A stretch of DNA of 64,000 nucleotides from an uncultured Draconibacterium sp. (lineage in GTDB: Bacteria > Bacteroidota > Bacteroidia > Bacteroidales > Prolixibacteraceae), in contig NZ_OY771649.1 of NCBI RefSeq assembly GCF_963674925.1, positions 1,178,001-1,242,000 on the forward strand, given 5' to 3'. The notes beneath the pieces were generated by a model that was not told the origin of the DNA, did no database searches, and saw nothing but the letters and a program-made list of their open reading frames with translations. The position numbers were made by a program, and so were the translations under genes. This document shows positions 17,256-26,117 of the stretch, piece after piece; within the stretch, counting starts at the first letter, position 1, and each line of letters starts with the position of its first letter.

Positions 17256-17933
17256 CTATACCGTGCGGTCGATCAGTTCTTTTATTTTAGGGAGCACTGC
17301 CCCAAGCGTTTCGTTGTTGGTCATGCGGTAGTAACCCGGAAGGATTTCGAGCAGGTCTTTTATTGCCTGTTCTAAATCACCGCGCACGGCTGTCATCGAA
17401 CTAATTTGTTCCATTTCTGTATTATGGTCGAGCTGCTCCTGGCGCAATACATCAAATTCGGTTTGCGAAGTGCTGAGCAAATCAACATATTCAGTCATGC
17501 CCAACAGTGCCACACGTGCAGCCTGTTTACCGCTAAGTTCCTTTAACAGGGTTTTCATTAGTGCGGACTGCTCATCGTACCCCTCGCGGTTAAGGTGCCA
17601 GCCCACTTTGGCAATTACTTTTTCCACCTCAACGGCAGCTTCCTGTTTTTCCGCATCGGGGTGCAACAGGTAAGCCTGTGTAATGTATTTTACTCCGCGA
17701 AACAGATTATCGCGTTTCAGGTCGGCAGCCCCCAGGGCTTCGGTTTGTTGCTGCGCAACCTGCTTGGCAATGGCACTGGCCGAGGTTTCGACACATACCA
17801 CCAGGGCATGTTTAAACGGATCGTAAATAACAGAAATGGTTTCGCCCAGCGGTGCAAGCAAGGCATCGAGGCTTTGTGCAAACGACAGCAATTCGGCATT
17901 CGTTAGCCCCGAAAGGTTAAAAGTTAAAATCAT
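17256..17933 (-). CDS. DUF6261-like hypothetical protein
   Basis: 225 residues, mostly helical and hydrophilic, no signal peptide or membrane segment. The N-terminal LTNAELLSFAQSLDALL and the middle RDNLFRGVKYITQAYLLHPDAEKQEAA and GYDEQSALMKTLL resemble DUF6261 proteins, which are common and often multi-copy in Bacteroidales and of unknown function. It is bracketed by two copies of a 33-35 bp palindrome, an arrangement that suggests it moves or was duplicated with them. Family name is from memory and moderate in certainty. Confidence 0.6.
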   Translation of the reverse strand: MILTFNLSGLTNAELLSFAQSLDALLAPLGETISVIYDPFKHALVVCVETSASAIAKQVAQQQTEALGAADLKRDNLFRGVKYITQAYLLHPDAEKQEAAVEVEKVIAKVGWHLNREGYDEQSALMKTLLKELSGKQAARVALLGMTEYVDLLSTSQTEFDVLRQEQLDHNTEMEQISSMTAVRGDLEQAIKDLLEILPGYYRMTNNETLGAVLPKIKELIDRTV

Positions 17934-18008
17934 AATTTATTGTTTTTTATATGAGTATTTGTGGGCGTGCTTTGGGCAGCCCGGTTAATTTGTGTTTTGT
18001 GGATAATC

Positions 18009-18043
18009 CAGACCTTCAAGGTTTTGAAAACCTTGAAGGTCTG
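18009..18043. repeat. 35-bp palindrome, family B, copy 2
   Basis: CAGACCTTCAAGGTTTT, one central base, then the exact complement. Second copy of the element at 17188-17220. Confidence 0.8.
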
Positions 18044-18074
18044 AGAACTGTTAACTGAGACTGTAAACTGAATC

Positions 18075-19421
18075 TTATTTCTTCACAATCAGCTTACCAG
18101 TAAGCAGTTCATCGTTGTATTTAACACGCACCATATAAACACCCTCTTTCCAGCCTTGGGTATTTATTTTGGTGCTTTTACCTCTTAGTTTTTGTTTTTT
18201 AAGTTTCAAACCTTGCATGCTATCGTATACTTCTATGTCCCATTCGGTATTTTCGTCTAATGTTGCTTCGGTTGATGCCGATTTCAGGGTTGCATCTTCG
18301 AAACCGGAAGGCATTATAGATATGGTAGCCTCTGTTGTGGCAGGATTTGGAGATACCATCATGGAATATGTTTCATATACATAAATACCTGTCCCGTAAT
18401 ATGGCCCGAAATTAGGATCAGAACAATTGTTTTTGGCTCGGACCAAAAGTTGATAAGAACCTGAATTATAAAAGGCAATATCGCAATAATTGCCATAGTC
18501 ATATACCGAGTTACCGTTTATGGGATTCAAAATCCATTCATAATCAGTAGCACTCGAAAGTTCACTCTCAAGTACAGGTGTATAATATGCCCAATTATTA
18601 TTGGGGGTTGATGTTGGCCCATCTATACTGGCAATTTGGGGCGCCCCTACCCAAACGTTTTTTTGTGGCATAGTAAAACTCGTACCACAACCGCTTGTAA
18701 AACTGGCACTAACCCATCCCTGTCCATCGGAAACCGGGCTAAAACTACAAGGATTAGCTCCTTGAGACGATGAACGCGAAAGATTATTACTTTGCCCCCA
18801 GGTGATCTCTCCACCCGGAGTATTAGATAAGCTATACTCCCCGGCAGAATTGCATAGTAAAGAAGGACCTGTAATTTGAAAATTTAATTTGTAATATTTT
18901 AAATTACTTGAAGTATAAGGGCAATCATCATATCGGTGCCTTGCCAAAACTTTATTCCCCCATTTTGAAATAAACCATCCAGATTGATTGGTTGTAATTG
19001 CAGAATGATCATCTGAAGCATAGGAAACCTTTCCAGGATATGGAACAAAACCTGTAACTTCAATATAACTACCATCTTCCCAATAAATATATTCATCAGT
19101 ATTACCTTGATAATATCCTATCCATCTATTGCTCCCTCCATCAGAAATATGCCATGCATAACCATGACAATTGAACTTTTGAGTTGTACTATATGTCCCA
19201 TTTGTTGTTAAAATTTCCGCATTTGGATAGGTACTGGCATAGTAACTGTCATAATAACCTTTCCAATAGTCTGAATATTCAGAAGTTATGACATATGCAG
19301 TGACATTAACGTCTTTAGGCGTACAAACATCACTTCTGTAATCCTGACCATTGGCAAGTCCCTGAAAAATTAGTTGTGAAACGATTAATATGTTTATTAT
19401 ATGTTTCATAATTTTATTCAT
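18075..19421 (-). CDS. Secreted protein with papain-like Cys-His region and T9SS C-terminal sorting domain
   Basis: 448 residues (444 if translation starts at the second Met). A signal peptide ends near NGQ. Residues about 80-175 hold FNCHGYAWH, then DDHSAIT and SKWGNKVLARHRYDDCPY, a Cys...His pattern reminiscent of NlpC/P60 or transglutaminase-like papain folds; catalytic role is inference. A PKD/Ig-like middle follows. The last 85 residues (VSPNPATTEATISI ... GVYMVRVKYNDELLTGKLIVKK) form a type A T9SS sorting domain, so the protein is sent across the outer membrane. It overlaps the upstream lipoprotein gene. Confidence 0.8.
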   Translation of the reverse strand: MNKIMKHIINILIVSQLIFQGLANGQDYRSDVCTPKDVNVTAYVITSEYSDYWKGYYDSYYASTYPNAEILTTNGTYSTTQKFNCHGYAWHISDGGSNRWIGYYQGNTDEYIYWEDGSYIEVTGFVPYPGKVSYASDDHSAITTNQSGWFISKWGNKVLARHRYDDCPYTSSNLKYYKLNFQITGPSLLCNSAGEYSLSNTPGGEITWGQSNNLSRSSSQGANPCSFSPVSDGQGWVSASFTSGCGTSFTMPQKNVWVGAPQIASIDGPTSTPNNNWAYYTPVLESELSSATDYEWILNPINGNSVYDYGNYCDIAFYNSGSYQLLVRAKNNCSDPNFGPYYGTGIYVYETYSMMVSPNPATTEATISIMPSGFEDATLKSASTEATLDENTEWDIEVYDSMQGLKLKKQKLRGKSTKINTQGWKEGVYMVRVKYNDELLTGKLIVKK

Positions 19422-19779
19422 ATTTATAAATTAACACTTCTTCTCCAAGTGAATCATAAAAACTCTGATCATCAATAGTTATACCTTCACCAGAACAATT
19501 AAATGTTGAAAACATGGATGATGTTAAACCAAAATCAACAACAACAATATCTTCTTCTTCATATTCTTTGATCCATACATTTTCAACAAAGTTCGCTTTT
19601 GATGGATCTTTTCCTTCGATAATTTTTGATTTTAGCCATTCTAATTGGTTTAACGGATCGTTATATCCACAAGCCGAAATTTCGTTAAGTGGCTTAATAT
19701 AGTTGTTCCCCTCCTTTTCACACGAGAGCGTAAAAAAGATGACCCCCAGGACTAATAATATTTTAGTTTTCATGATCAA
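19414..19779 (-). CDS. Small lipoprotein, unknown function
   Basis: 121 residues with a lipoprotein signal (lipobox FTLSC near residue 20). The rest is acidic, without a recognisable domain. Its ATG overlaps the stop of the upstream gene in ATGA (19776-19779), and its end overlaps the start of the T9SS protein gene, so the three genes form a tightly coupled operon and probably a functional unit. Confidence 0.65.
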   Translation of the reverse strand: MIMKTKILLVLGVIFFTLSCEKEGNNYIKPLNEISACGYNDPLNQLEWLKSKIIEGKDPSKANFVENVWIKEYEEEDIVVVDFGLTSSMFSTFNCSGEGITIDDQSFYDSLGEEVLIYKYE

Positions 19780-20498
19780 TTATTTTTTAAGTACTTATTT
19801 GTTACCTGATCGATTTGATTTAGTATTTCCGGAGTGGTTAAAACACCAGAATAGATATAGGGAGATACCTTAGTCATATCAAGTTCTGATTTAAACTTGT
19901 CCGAATCACTACGAACTATGCTGGTAATGGCTAAATAATTTGTTTGAATTCCAGTTGTCTGGTACCAATCTGGCTGATTTTTCTTTTTCCCTTTTTTCAA
20001 CAAAAGCTCTTTAATAATTTCTTTTTTACTGTTAGTATTAATTTTTTTTATTATTAAAGGATGCGAAATAAAAAGCTCAACAAAGGACATGCTCAATACA
20101 TAGTTTCCTTTTTCCAGTATAGTCCCGCTGGCAGGAATAGCTGACGGTTCTATTGACTTATATTTTTTCAATAATTCGTCTGGTGCATCATCGCGCTTTA
20201 AAAGCTCTTGAAATCCATTGAAATCGTTTTCAAATTTGGTAAAACCATCTTTGATATTATTAAAAGCAAAGATATCGGGTAATAAGGGATAGTTCAGACA
20301 AACTTTTAATAAATCCCGGGTATTCATGGTAGCTAATACATCACTCGGAATTTGACAATTCTGAACCTTTTCCGCGTTGTTCTTTAATGATTTCCAAACC
20401 TTTGAGCCAGGTTTTACGGGATAGTTCCATTTTGCACCTTCTGATTGTGAAAAAGCAAGCATGGGTATAAGTAATATTGAAAATAGAATTAATTTCAT
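19776..20498 (-). CDS. Exported hypothetical protein, first gene of three-gene operon
   Basis: 240 residues; signal peptide MKLILFSILLIPMLAFSQ. Contains short motifs KWNYPVKPGSKVWKSLKN and a LLKVCLNYPLLPDIFAFN helix but no family I recognise. It leads the operon of secreted proteins at 18075-20498. Roles such as enzyme plus partner can only be guessed from the coupling. Confidence 0.65.
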   Translation of the reverse strand: MKLILFSILLIPMLAFSQSEGAKWNYPVKPGSKVWKSLKNNAEKVQNCQIPSDVLATMNTRDLLKVCLNYPLLPDIFAFNNIKDGFTKFENDFNGFQELLKRDDAPDELLKKYKSIEPSAIPASGTILEKGNYVLSMSFVELFISHPLIIKKINTNSKKEIIKELLLKKGKKKNQPDWYQTTGIQTNYLAITSIVRSDSDKFKSELDMTKVSPYIYSGVLTTPEILNQIDQVTNKYLKNN

Positions 20499-20877
20499 AT
20501 TTAAAGTATTTAGTAGTTAAAAAGTACAGAGTACTTAGAAAAACAGGTTCTTTAGAATTAAGAACCAGAAAAGAGCGCATTTAAAAGGTCGGTTTCTGTT
20601 GCTTTGGCAACCTGGGGTTTGCGACAGTGTGGGTGGTTTACTGTACAAACGGTTTGTTTTGATTTTTTGAATTTTACACGGTATTCATGATTGGTTTTAT
20701 TTTTATGTTTATGGAATTAAGATGTTTAAAGGTAAAAAAGGGTTGCGTTAAAACAAGTTTTTGGGCTTATGTTTAGTAACAGGTTAAATGATCACTGCAC
20801 ATTAGTCATTGGGAATTGGATATTGTGAACTTAAAGCTTGAGGCTTAAGACTCGTGGCTATCAGCTCGCAATTAAGA
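20499..20877. other. Gene-free interval, nothing recognised
   Basis: The 437-base gap before the DUF1080 gene holds the promoter region of the leftward operon and a low-complexity, AT-rich stretch; I see no ORF, tRNA or repeat of note except the terminator at its right end. Confidence 0.5.
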
Positions 20878-20911
20878 ACAAAAAAAGCCCGGCAGTTAAA
20901 CTACCAGGCTT
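20878..20911 (-). terminator. Intrinsic terminator after DUF1080 gene
   Basis: On the minus strand AAGCCTGGTAGTTT pairs with AACTGCCGGGCTT (bulged) and is followed by a T-run. Confidence 0.7.
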
Positions 20912-20935
20912 CTCTGTTCCAAGGTTTATAAGCGA

Positions 20936-21688
20936 TTACAATTCGCGAATCCAGATATTGCGGTAGCTCACCGGATTTCCATGGTCTTGCAACTGAATAA
21001 CATCAGCACCGTGTTTTTCAACGCTGTACTCAGGAATACCAATGTATTCTGTTGGTCCGCGTAATTTCACGTGGTTTTGAACCAAAACGCCATTGTGCAA
21101 AACAGTTACAGTTGGCGGTGTAAAATACGTACCATCGTCGTTAAAACGTGGTGCGGTGTAAATAATATCGTACACTTGCCACTCGCCCGGACCTTTACAT
21201 GCATTTACAAGCGGTGCATGTTGTTTGTACAAACTTCCGGCTTGTCCGTTACGGTATGTGCGGTTGTTGTAGTTATCCAACACCTGAACCTCGTAACGTT
21301 TCTGAAGGAAAACGCCACTGTTTCCACGTCCCTGACTTTCACCAATTACTTCGGCAGGAGATCTCCACTCGATGTGTAACTGAAAATCTTCGAAAGCACG
21401 TTTTGTCTGAATGATTCCGGCTCCTCTTTCAACGGTTACACAACCGTCGGCTACTTTCCAGCCAACAGGGCCACCATCCTGGTTTGTCCACTCACGGTCG
21501 ATATCAACACCGTCGAATAAAACTATGGCATCCGAAGGTGCATCTGCCGGAGTTTCTCCCGGGGTAACTACCGGTACTTCAGGATCCCAGATTTCAGTCA
21601 TTTCAGGAACCATTTGCGGTCTCTCATCTTGAGCTACTGCGCACACTGCTACAAAAAGCAGTGCTACTGTTAAAATTTTAAGCTTCAT
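20936..21688 (-). CDS. DUF1080 / 3-keto-disaccharide hydrolase-like exported protein
   Basis: 250 residues, signal peptide ending near AVA. The DUF1080 concanavalin-like domain shows IVLFDGVD, EWTNQDGGPVGWKVADG, GRGNSGVFLQKRYEVQVLDNY, and EWQVYDIIYTAPRF, ending with YRNIWIREL. Members bind or hydrolyse sugars (3-keto-glycosides) in the periplasm. It lies immediately after the phosphosugar mutase gene on the same strand but a hairpin separates them. Confidence 0.85.
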   Translation of the reverse strand: MKLKILTVALLFVAVCAVAQDERPQMVPEMTEIWDPEVPVVTPGETPADAPSDAIVLFDGVDIDREWTNQDGGPVGWKVADGCVTVERGAGIIQTKRAFEDFQLHIEWRSPAEVIGESQGRGNSGVFLQKRYEVQVLDNYNNRTYRNGQAGSLYKQHAPLVNACKGPGEWQVYDIIYTAPRFNDDGTYFTPPTVTVLHNGVLVQNHVKLRGPTEYIGIPEYSVEKHGADVIQLQDHGNPVSYRNIWIREL

Positions 21689-21718
21689 TTTTATTGATTT
21701 AGGTATTTTATTATTAAT

Positions 21719-21747
21719 GCACTAAGCGGTTTTTAACCGCTTAGTGC
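21719..21747 (-). terminator. Hairpin after phosphosugar mutase gene
   Basis: GCACTAAGCGGTT pairs perfectly with AACCGCTTAGTGC over a 3-base loop, 11 bases after the stop; T-tract is weak. Confidence 0.6.
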
Positions 21748-21757
21748 TTATCACAAA

Positions 21758-23500
21758 TTACAATCCCAGTTCTTCCATTATGGCATCGATCTTGGCATCA
21801 GCTTTTTGCTCTTCTGCATCAAAATCTTCTCGCGATTTCAGCTCACCTGCTACTTCAAAATAGAATTTAATTTTTGGCTCTGTTCCCGATGGGCGAACCG
21901 AAATTTTTGTTCCATCCTGCGTAAAAAACTGCAATACGTTTGAAGTAATTTTCTGATCGATTTTCTTTTCCTCACCTGTAATCAGGTTTTTCGCAACCAA
22001 TGTTGAATAATCTTTTACCCACTCCATTGGCGAACCACCCAATTCTCTTGGAGGATCGTTGCGGAATTTGGTCATTATCTGCTGAATTTCTTCGGCACCC
22101 GACTTTCCTTTACGAACCACATATTTCATTTTCTCGCGCGAGAAACCGTATTCCAGGTAGATATCCTGCAACAATTCGTACAATGTTTTGCCCTGATCGA
22201 TAGCCCATGCAGTGATCTCGGCCATTAAAGCACAAGCCGAAACAGCATCTTTATCGCGAACAAAATCAGAAGGCATAAAACCAAAACTTTCTTCGCCACC
22301 ACCGATGTATTTTTTCACACCTTCGTTATCGCGAATTACTTCAGCAATAAATTTAAATCCGGTGTACACATCAAAATATTCGATGTTGTTTCGGCGGGCA
22401 ACCTCAGCAATCATTTCGGTAGAAACAATTGTTTTTACTACAAACTCGTTGCCTTTTAGTTTGCCGGCTTCCTTCATTTTTACAATAATGTAGTAGAAGA
22501 AAAGCAGTGCGGTTTGGTTACCGTTTATAATGATGTATTCACCTTTATCGTCTTTCACAACAACCCCAATCCGGTCTGAATCGGGATCGGAAGCCATAAC
22601 AACATCGGCATCAATTTCTGCTGCTTTTTTCATAGCCATTTCCATAGCTGCCGGCTCTTCCGGATTTGGCGAAACTACTGTTGGAAAATCACCGCTAACC
22701 ACATCCTGTTCAGGAATATTGAAAATATTGGTAAAACCAAATTCGCGTAAAGCAGCAGGAATCAATTTCACTCCCGTTCCGTGAATTGGCGTATAAATAA
22801 TTTTAATGTCTTTGTGGCGCTCTACCACGTCGGGCGAAATGGAAACCTTTTTAACCTCTGCCAGGAATTTGTTATCCATCTCCTCTCCCAGGATTTCGAT
22901 CAACTCATCAGGACCATCGAATTTAATGTCCTCAGGTTTAATTTTGGCTACCTCGTTAACAATGTTTACGTCGTGTGGACCAACAATCTGAGAACCATCT
23001 TCCCAATACGCTTTGTAACCATTGTATTCTTTTGGGTTGTGCGATGCAGTAAGAATAATTCCGCTCTGGCATCCCAGCTCGCGAATGGCGTATGACAACT
23101 CAGGAGTTGGACGCAAATCATCGAACAAATAAGCTTTAATTCCGTTGGCGGCAAAAATCTTTGCACTGGTTTCAGAGAACAAACGGCTGTTATTTCTACA
23201 ATCGTGACCAATTGCCACTTTAATTTCATCAAGATCGGCGAAATTCTTCTTCAGATAATTACTTAATCCCTGTGTTGCAGCACCAACGGTATATATATTC
23301 ATGCGGTTGGTTCCAACGCCCATAATACCGCGAAGTCCGCCGGTTCCAAACTCCAGGCTGCGGTAAAAAGAATCAATCAGCTCTGTTGGATCTTCAGCAT
23401 CTAAAAGTGCCTGAACCTGAGCTCTTGTTTCTTCATCGTAAGTATCCGAAAGCCATTCCTGCGCTTTCGCTCTTACTTCCATTAATTCTTGATTTTCCAT
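21758..23500 (-). CDS. Phospho-sugar mutase (phosphoglucomutase/phosphomannomutase)
   Basis: 580 residues, alpha-D-phosphohexomutase superfamily, long PgcA-like form. The phosphoserine is S153 in TASHNPKEYNGYK; the metal loop is DPDSDRIG; the sugar-binding loop GGGEESFGFM; the phosphate loop RPSGTEPKIKFY. It interconverts hexose 1- and 6-phosphates, which fits the adjacent rmlA/C/D genes that start from glucose-1-phosphate. rmlD ends 3 bases upstream, so it is in the same transcript. Confidence 0.92.
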   Translation of the reverse strand: MENQELMEVRAKAQEWLSDTYDEETRAQVQALLDAEDPTELIDSFYRSLEFGTGGLRGIMGVGTNRMNIYTVGAATQGLSNYLKKNFADLDEIKVAIGHDCRNNSRLFSETSAKIFAANGIKAYLFDDLRPTPELSYAIRELGCQSGIILTASHNPKEYNGYKAYWEDGSQIVGPHDVNIVNEVAKIKPEDIKFDGPDELIEILGEEMDNKFLAEVKKVSISPDVVERHKDIKIIYTPIHGTGVKLIPAALREFGFTNIFNIPEQDVVSGDFPTVVSPNPEEPAAMEMAMKKAAEIDADVVMASDPDSDRIGVVVKDDKGEYIIINGNQTALLFFYYIIVKMKEAGKLKGNEFVVKTIVSTEMIAEVARRNNIEYFDVYTGFKFIAEVIRDNEGVKKYIGGGEESFGFMPSDFVRDKDAVSACALMAEITAWAIDQGKTLYELLQDIYLEYGFSREKMKYVVRKGKSGAEEIQQIMTKFRNDPPRELGGSPMEWVKDYSTLVAKNLITGEEKKIDQKITSNVLQFFTQDGTKISVRPSGTEPKIKFYFEVAGELKSREDFDAEEQKADAKIDAIMEELGL

Positions 23501-23502
23501 GA

Positions 23503-24361
23503 TTATTCTCTTTCTAGATGTTTTATACAGATTTTTAAACTATCACGCCAATACGGAACTTCCAGGTCATAAGTTCCTTTTATTTTTGCTTTATTCAGCA
23601 CACTGTAAGCCGGTCGTTTTGCCGGTGTCGGAAAGTTCTCCGAGAGTACAGGCTTAACCTTACAATCAACTACTGAGAGTTCGAAAATTGCCAATGCAAA
23701 ATCGTACCAGCTGGCTACTCCTTCGTTGGAGTAATGATATATACCCGGCACAAAATCCTCACTTTCGACCACCTTCAAAATAGCATGCAGCTAAATCGGC
23801 GGCATTTGTCGGCGATCCTACCTGATCGAAAACCACGCCCAGTTCACCTCTTTCTTTGCCGAGGCGCAACATTGTTTTCACAAAGTTATTTCCGAACGTC
23901 GAATACAACCATGCCGTTCTGATGATCACCGTTTCCGGATTCTCTTCCCGACAATTTTGTTCGCCTTCCAGCTTTGTTTTTCCATAAGCTCCGTTTGGTG
24001 CAACTGAATCAGTCTCTTCGTAAGGAAGATGTGCATCGCCGGCAAAAACATAATCAGTTGAAACATGAATCAGCTTTGCCCCGACTGCTTTCGAATATTT
24101 TGCAAGAAGCTTTGGTGCCAGAGCATTTACTTTTTGCGCCGTTTCATAATCCGACTCGGCTTTGTCAACTGCAGTGTAAGCGGCACAATTAATTACCAGC
24201 TTAAAATTGTTGTCTGCAAAGTAACTTTTTACCTGTTCTTCATCGGTAATATCCAACGAATCGACATCGGTAAAAACAAATTCCCAATTGGGGTAATTTT
24301 TACTGAGTACTTTTAATTCGTTCCCCAGTTGTCCGTAAGCGCCTGTTATTAATATCTTCAT
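23503..24361 (-). pseudogene. rmlD: dTDP-4-dehydrorhamnose reductase, interrupted by a frameshift
   Basis: The first part (24361 to 23759, 200 residues) holds the NAD-binding GAYGQLGNE, STDYVFAG and YGKTKLEGE; the second part (from about 23778 to 23503) continues in another frame with PGIYHYSNEGVASWYDFA and PTPAKRPAYSVL. Removing one base near 23776-23783 joins them as AADLAAC-ILKVVESEDF, the expected RmlD sequence, and gives about 285 residues, the normal length. There is no slippery site, so it is either a real one-base insertion or a sequencing error. RmlD makes dTDP-L-rhamnose from the RmlC product with NAD(P)H. Confidence 0.85.
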
Positions 24362-24366
24362 TGTTG

Positions 24367-24921
24367 CTAATACACAAAATTCATTTGAGCCTTTTCAAAC
24401 ACCGGAGCATTTTTGTCCTTCTCCGAAACCAAGGCATCCTCTTCTTTTACCTGCCAATCGATTCCCAATGTTTTATCAAACGGGTTAATTGAGCTTTCGG
24501 CTTCACGATTGTAAAGGTTATCGCATTTGTAGGTAAAAATAGCAGTTTCGCTTAAAACCGAGAAGCCGTGAGCAAAACCACGCGGCACATATAACTGTTT
24601 CTTATTATTTTCGTTAAGATCCACGCCAAACCACTTTCCAAAAGTTGGCGATCCTTTACGCAAATCAACTGCTACATCAAATACACTTCCCTGGATAACG
24701 CGCACCAGTTTTGCCTGTGCTGCATTGCCCAATTGAAAGTGCAAACCCCGCACTACTCCTTTTGTCGATTGCGATTCATTATCTTGTATAAATGGTCTTT
24801 CAATTCCTGCTTCGCGGTATCTCTCCTGCTGAAAAGTTTCGAAAAAATACCCTCTGTCATCTTCAAACACCCGCGGCTCAATAACAACTAATCCGGGGAT
24901 TCCTGTCTGTACTATATTCAT
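24367..24921 (-). CDS. rmlC: dTDP-4-dehydrorhamnose 3,5-epimerase
   Basis: 184 residues, cupin fold. It shows FEDDRGYFFETFQ, VVRGLHFQ (catalytic histidine), DVAVDLRKGSPTFGKW and PRGFAHGFSVLSE. It acts between dTDP-4-keto-6-deoxyglucose and RmlD in dTDP-L-rhamnose synthesis for surface polysaccharide. It lies 7 bases after rmlA and 5 before rmlD. Confidence 0.95.
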   Translation of the reverse strand: MNIVQTGIPGLVVIEPRVFEDDRGYFFETFQQERYREAGIERPFIQDNESQSTKGVVRGLHFQLGNAAQAKLVRVIQGSVFDVAVDLRKGSPTFGKWFGVDLNENNKKQLYVPRGFAHGFSVLSETAIFTYKCDNLYNREAESSINPFDKTLGIDWQVKEEDALVSEKDKNAPVFEKAQMNFVY

Positions 24922-24928
24922 TCTTTAA

Positions 24929-25810
24929 TTAAAATGTAAATGCTTTTTTGCTGGCGATTTTTAATAAATATTCGCCGTATTGATTTTTACTGAGTGGCTT
25001 GGCCAAATCAATGAGTTGTTCGGTACTGATGTAGCCCTTTTTCCATGCAATTTCTTCAATGCACGAAACTTTCAGGCCCTGGCGCTGCTCAATTGTCGAG
25101 ATAAAATTAGCGGCCTGCAATAAACTGTCGTGTGTTCCGGTATCCAGCCAGGCAAATCCACGGCTAAGCAGTTTCACCTTCAAACGGTTTTCTTCAAGAT
25201 AAATACGATTCAGATCCGTAATCTCAAGCTCTCCGCGTTTTGACGGTTTTAATCCCTTTGCTTTTTCCACCACATCGTTTGAGTAAAAATATAGGCCGGT
25301 TACCGCGTAGTTCGATTTTGGCTCGTCGGGTTTTTCTTCAATACTTATTACTTTACCGGCATCATCAAATTCAACAACTCCGTATCGTTCCGGGTCATTC
25401 ACATAATACCCAAAAACAGTTGCGCCGTCTTCAAGTGTTGCAGCCTGTTCCAGAATTTTTCTGAATTTATAACCATAAAATATATTGTCGCCAAGAATCA
25501 TACTCACGTTATCATCACCAATAAATTCTTCGCCAAGAATAAATGCCTGTGCCAAACCATCGGGCGATGGCTGAATTTTATACGACAACTTTAAGCCCAG
25601 TTGCGAACCGTCGCCAAATAATTTCTCGTACAAACCAATATCTTCGGGAGTTGATATAATTAATATCTCACGAATTCCTGCCAGCATTAAAACCGACAGC
25701 GGGTAATATATCATTGGTTTATCGTAAACCGGAATTATTTGTTTTGAAATTGATCGTGTAATTGGATAAAGACGGGTTCCTGATCCGCCGGCTAAAATTA
25801 TTCCCTTCAT
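24929..25810 (-). CDS. rmlA: Glucose-1-phosphate thymidylyltransferase
   Basis: 293 residues from the ATG at 25810, which begins MKGIILAGGSGTRLYPIT, the nucleotide-binding signature; an upstream extension of the frame has no family similarity. It makes dTDP-glucose from dTTP and glucose-1-phosphate, the first step of the rhamnose pathway. Other blocks: KPMIYYPLSVLMLAGI, GDNIFYG, EEKPDEPKSNYAVTGLYFY. First gene of the rmlA-rmlC-rmlD-mutase operon; rmlB is not in the window. Confidence 0.95.
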   Translation of the reverse strand: MKGIILAGGSGTRLYPITRSISKQIIPVYDKPMIYYPLSVLMLAGIREILIISTPEDIGLYEKLFGDGSQLGLKLSYKIQPSPDGLAQAFILGEEFIGDDNVSMILGDNIFYGYKFRKILEQAATLEDGATVFGYYVNDPERYGVVEFDDAGKVISIEEKPDEPKSNYAVTGLYFYSNDVVEKAKGLKPSKRGELEITDLNRIYLEENRLKVKLLSRGFAWLDTGTHDSLLQAANFISTIEQRQGLKVSCIEEIAWKKGYISTEQLIDLAKPLSKNQYGEYLLKIASKKAFTF

Positions 25811-26054
25811 ATTATATGATTTATTTACTGTATCGCTTGTCTGATTTCCTATTTCACAACTCCTTAACAGCTGTAAAAGAGTATATCCTTTATCAGGCTT
25901 CAAAAGTAAATAAAAGAAAACCGGAATGCAATCCAAAATAAGGGCATAAAACTAAACTATGTTAATCAAAGTGCATTTTAAGCTAAAAAACAGTCCAATT
26001 TTGCTCTATTTCAATAAAATAACACGAATCTTTTGTTTTAATTGAATTTAGTTA

Positions 26055-26062
26055 TAATTTTG
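26055..26062 (+). promoter_or_regulatory. Bacteroidota-type -7 box for rpsA
   Basis: TAATTTTG matches TAnnTTTG and a TTTG at 26032-26035 lies 19 bases upstream as the -33 box. The leader is about 50 bases. Confidence 0.65.
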
Positions 26063-26117
26063 CGCGCGCAAATTTTAACAAATATAAAGTCTAACTCATT
26101 AATTTAATTAAAATTAC

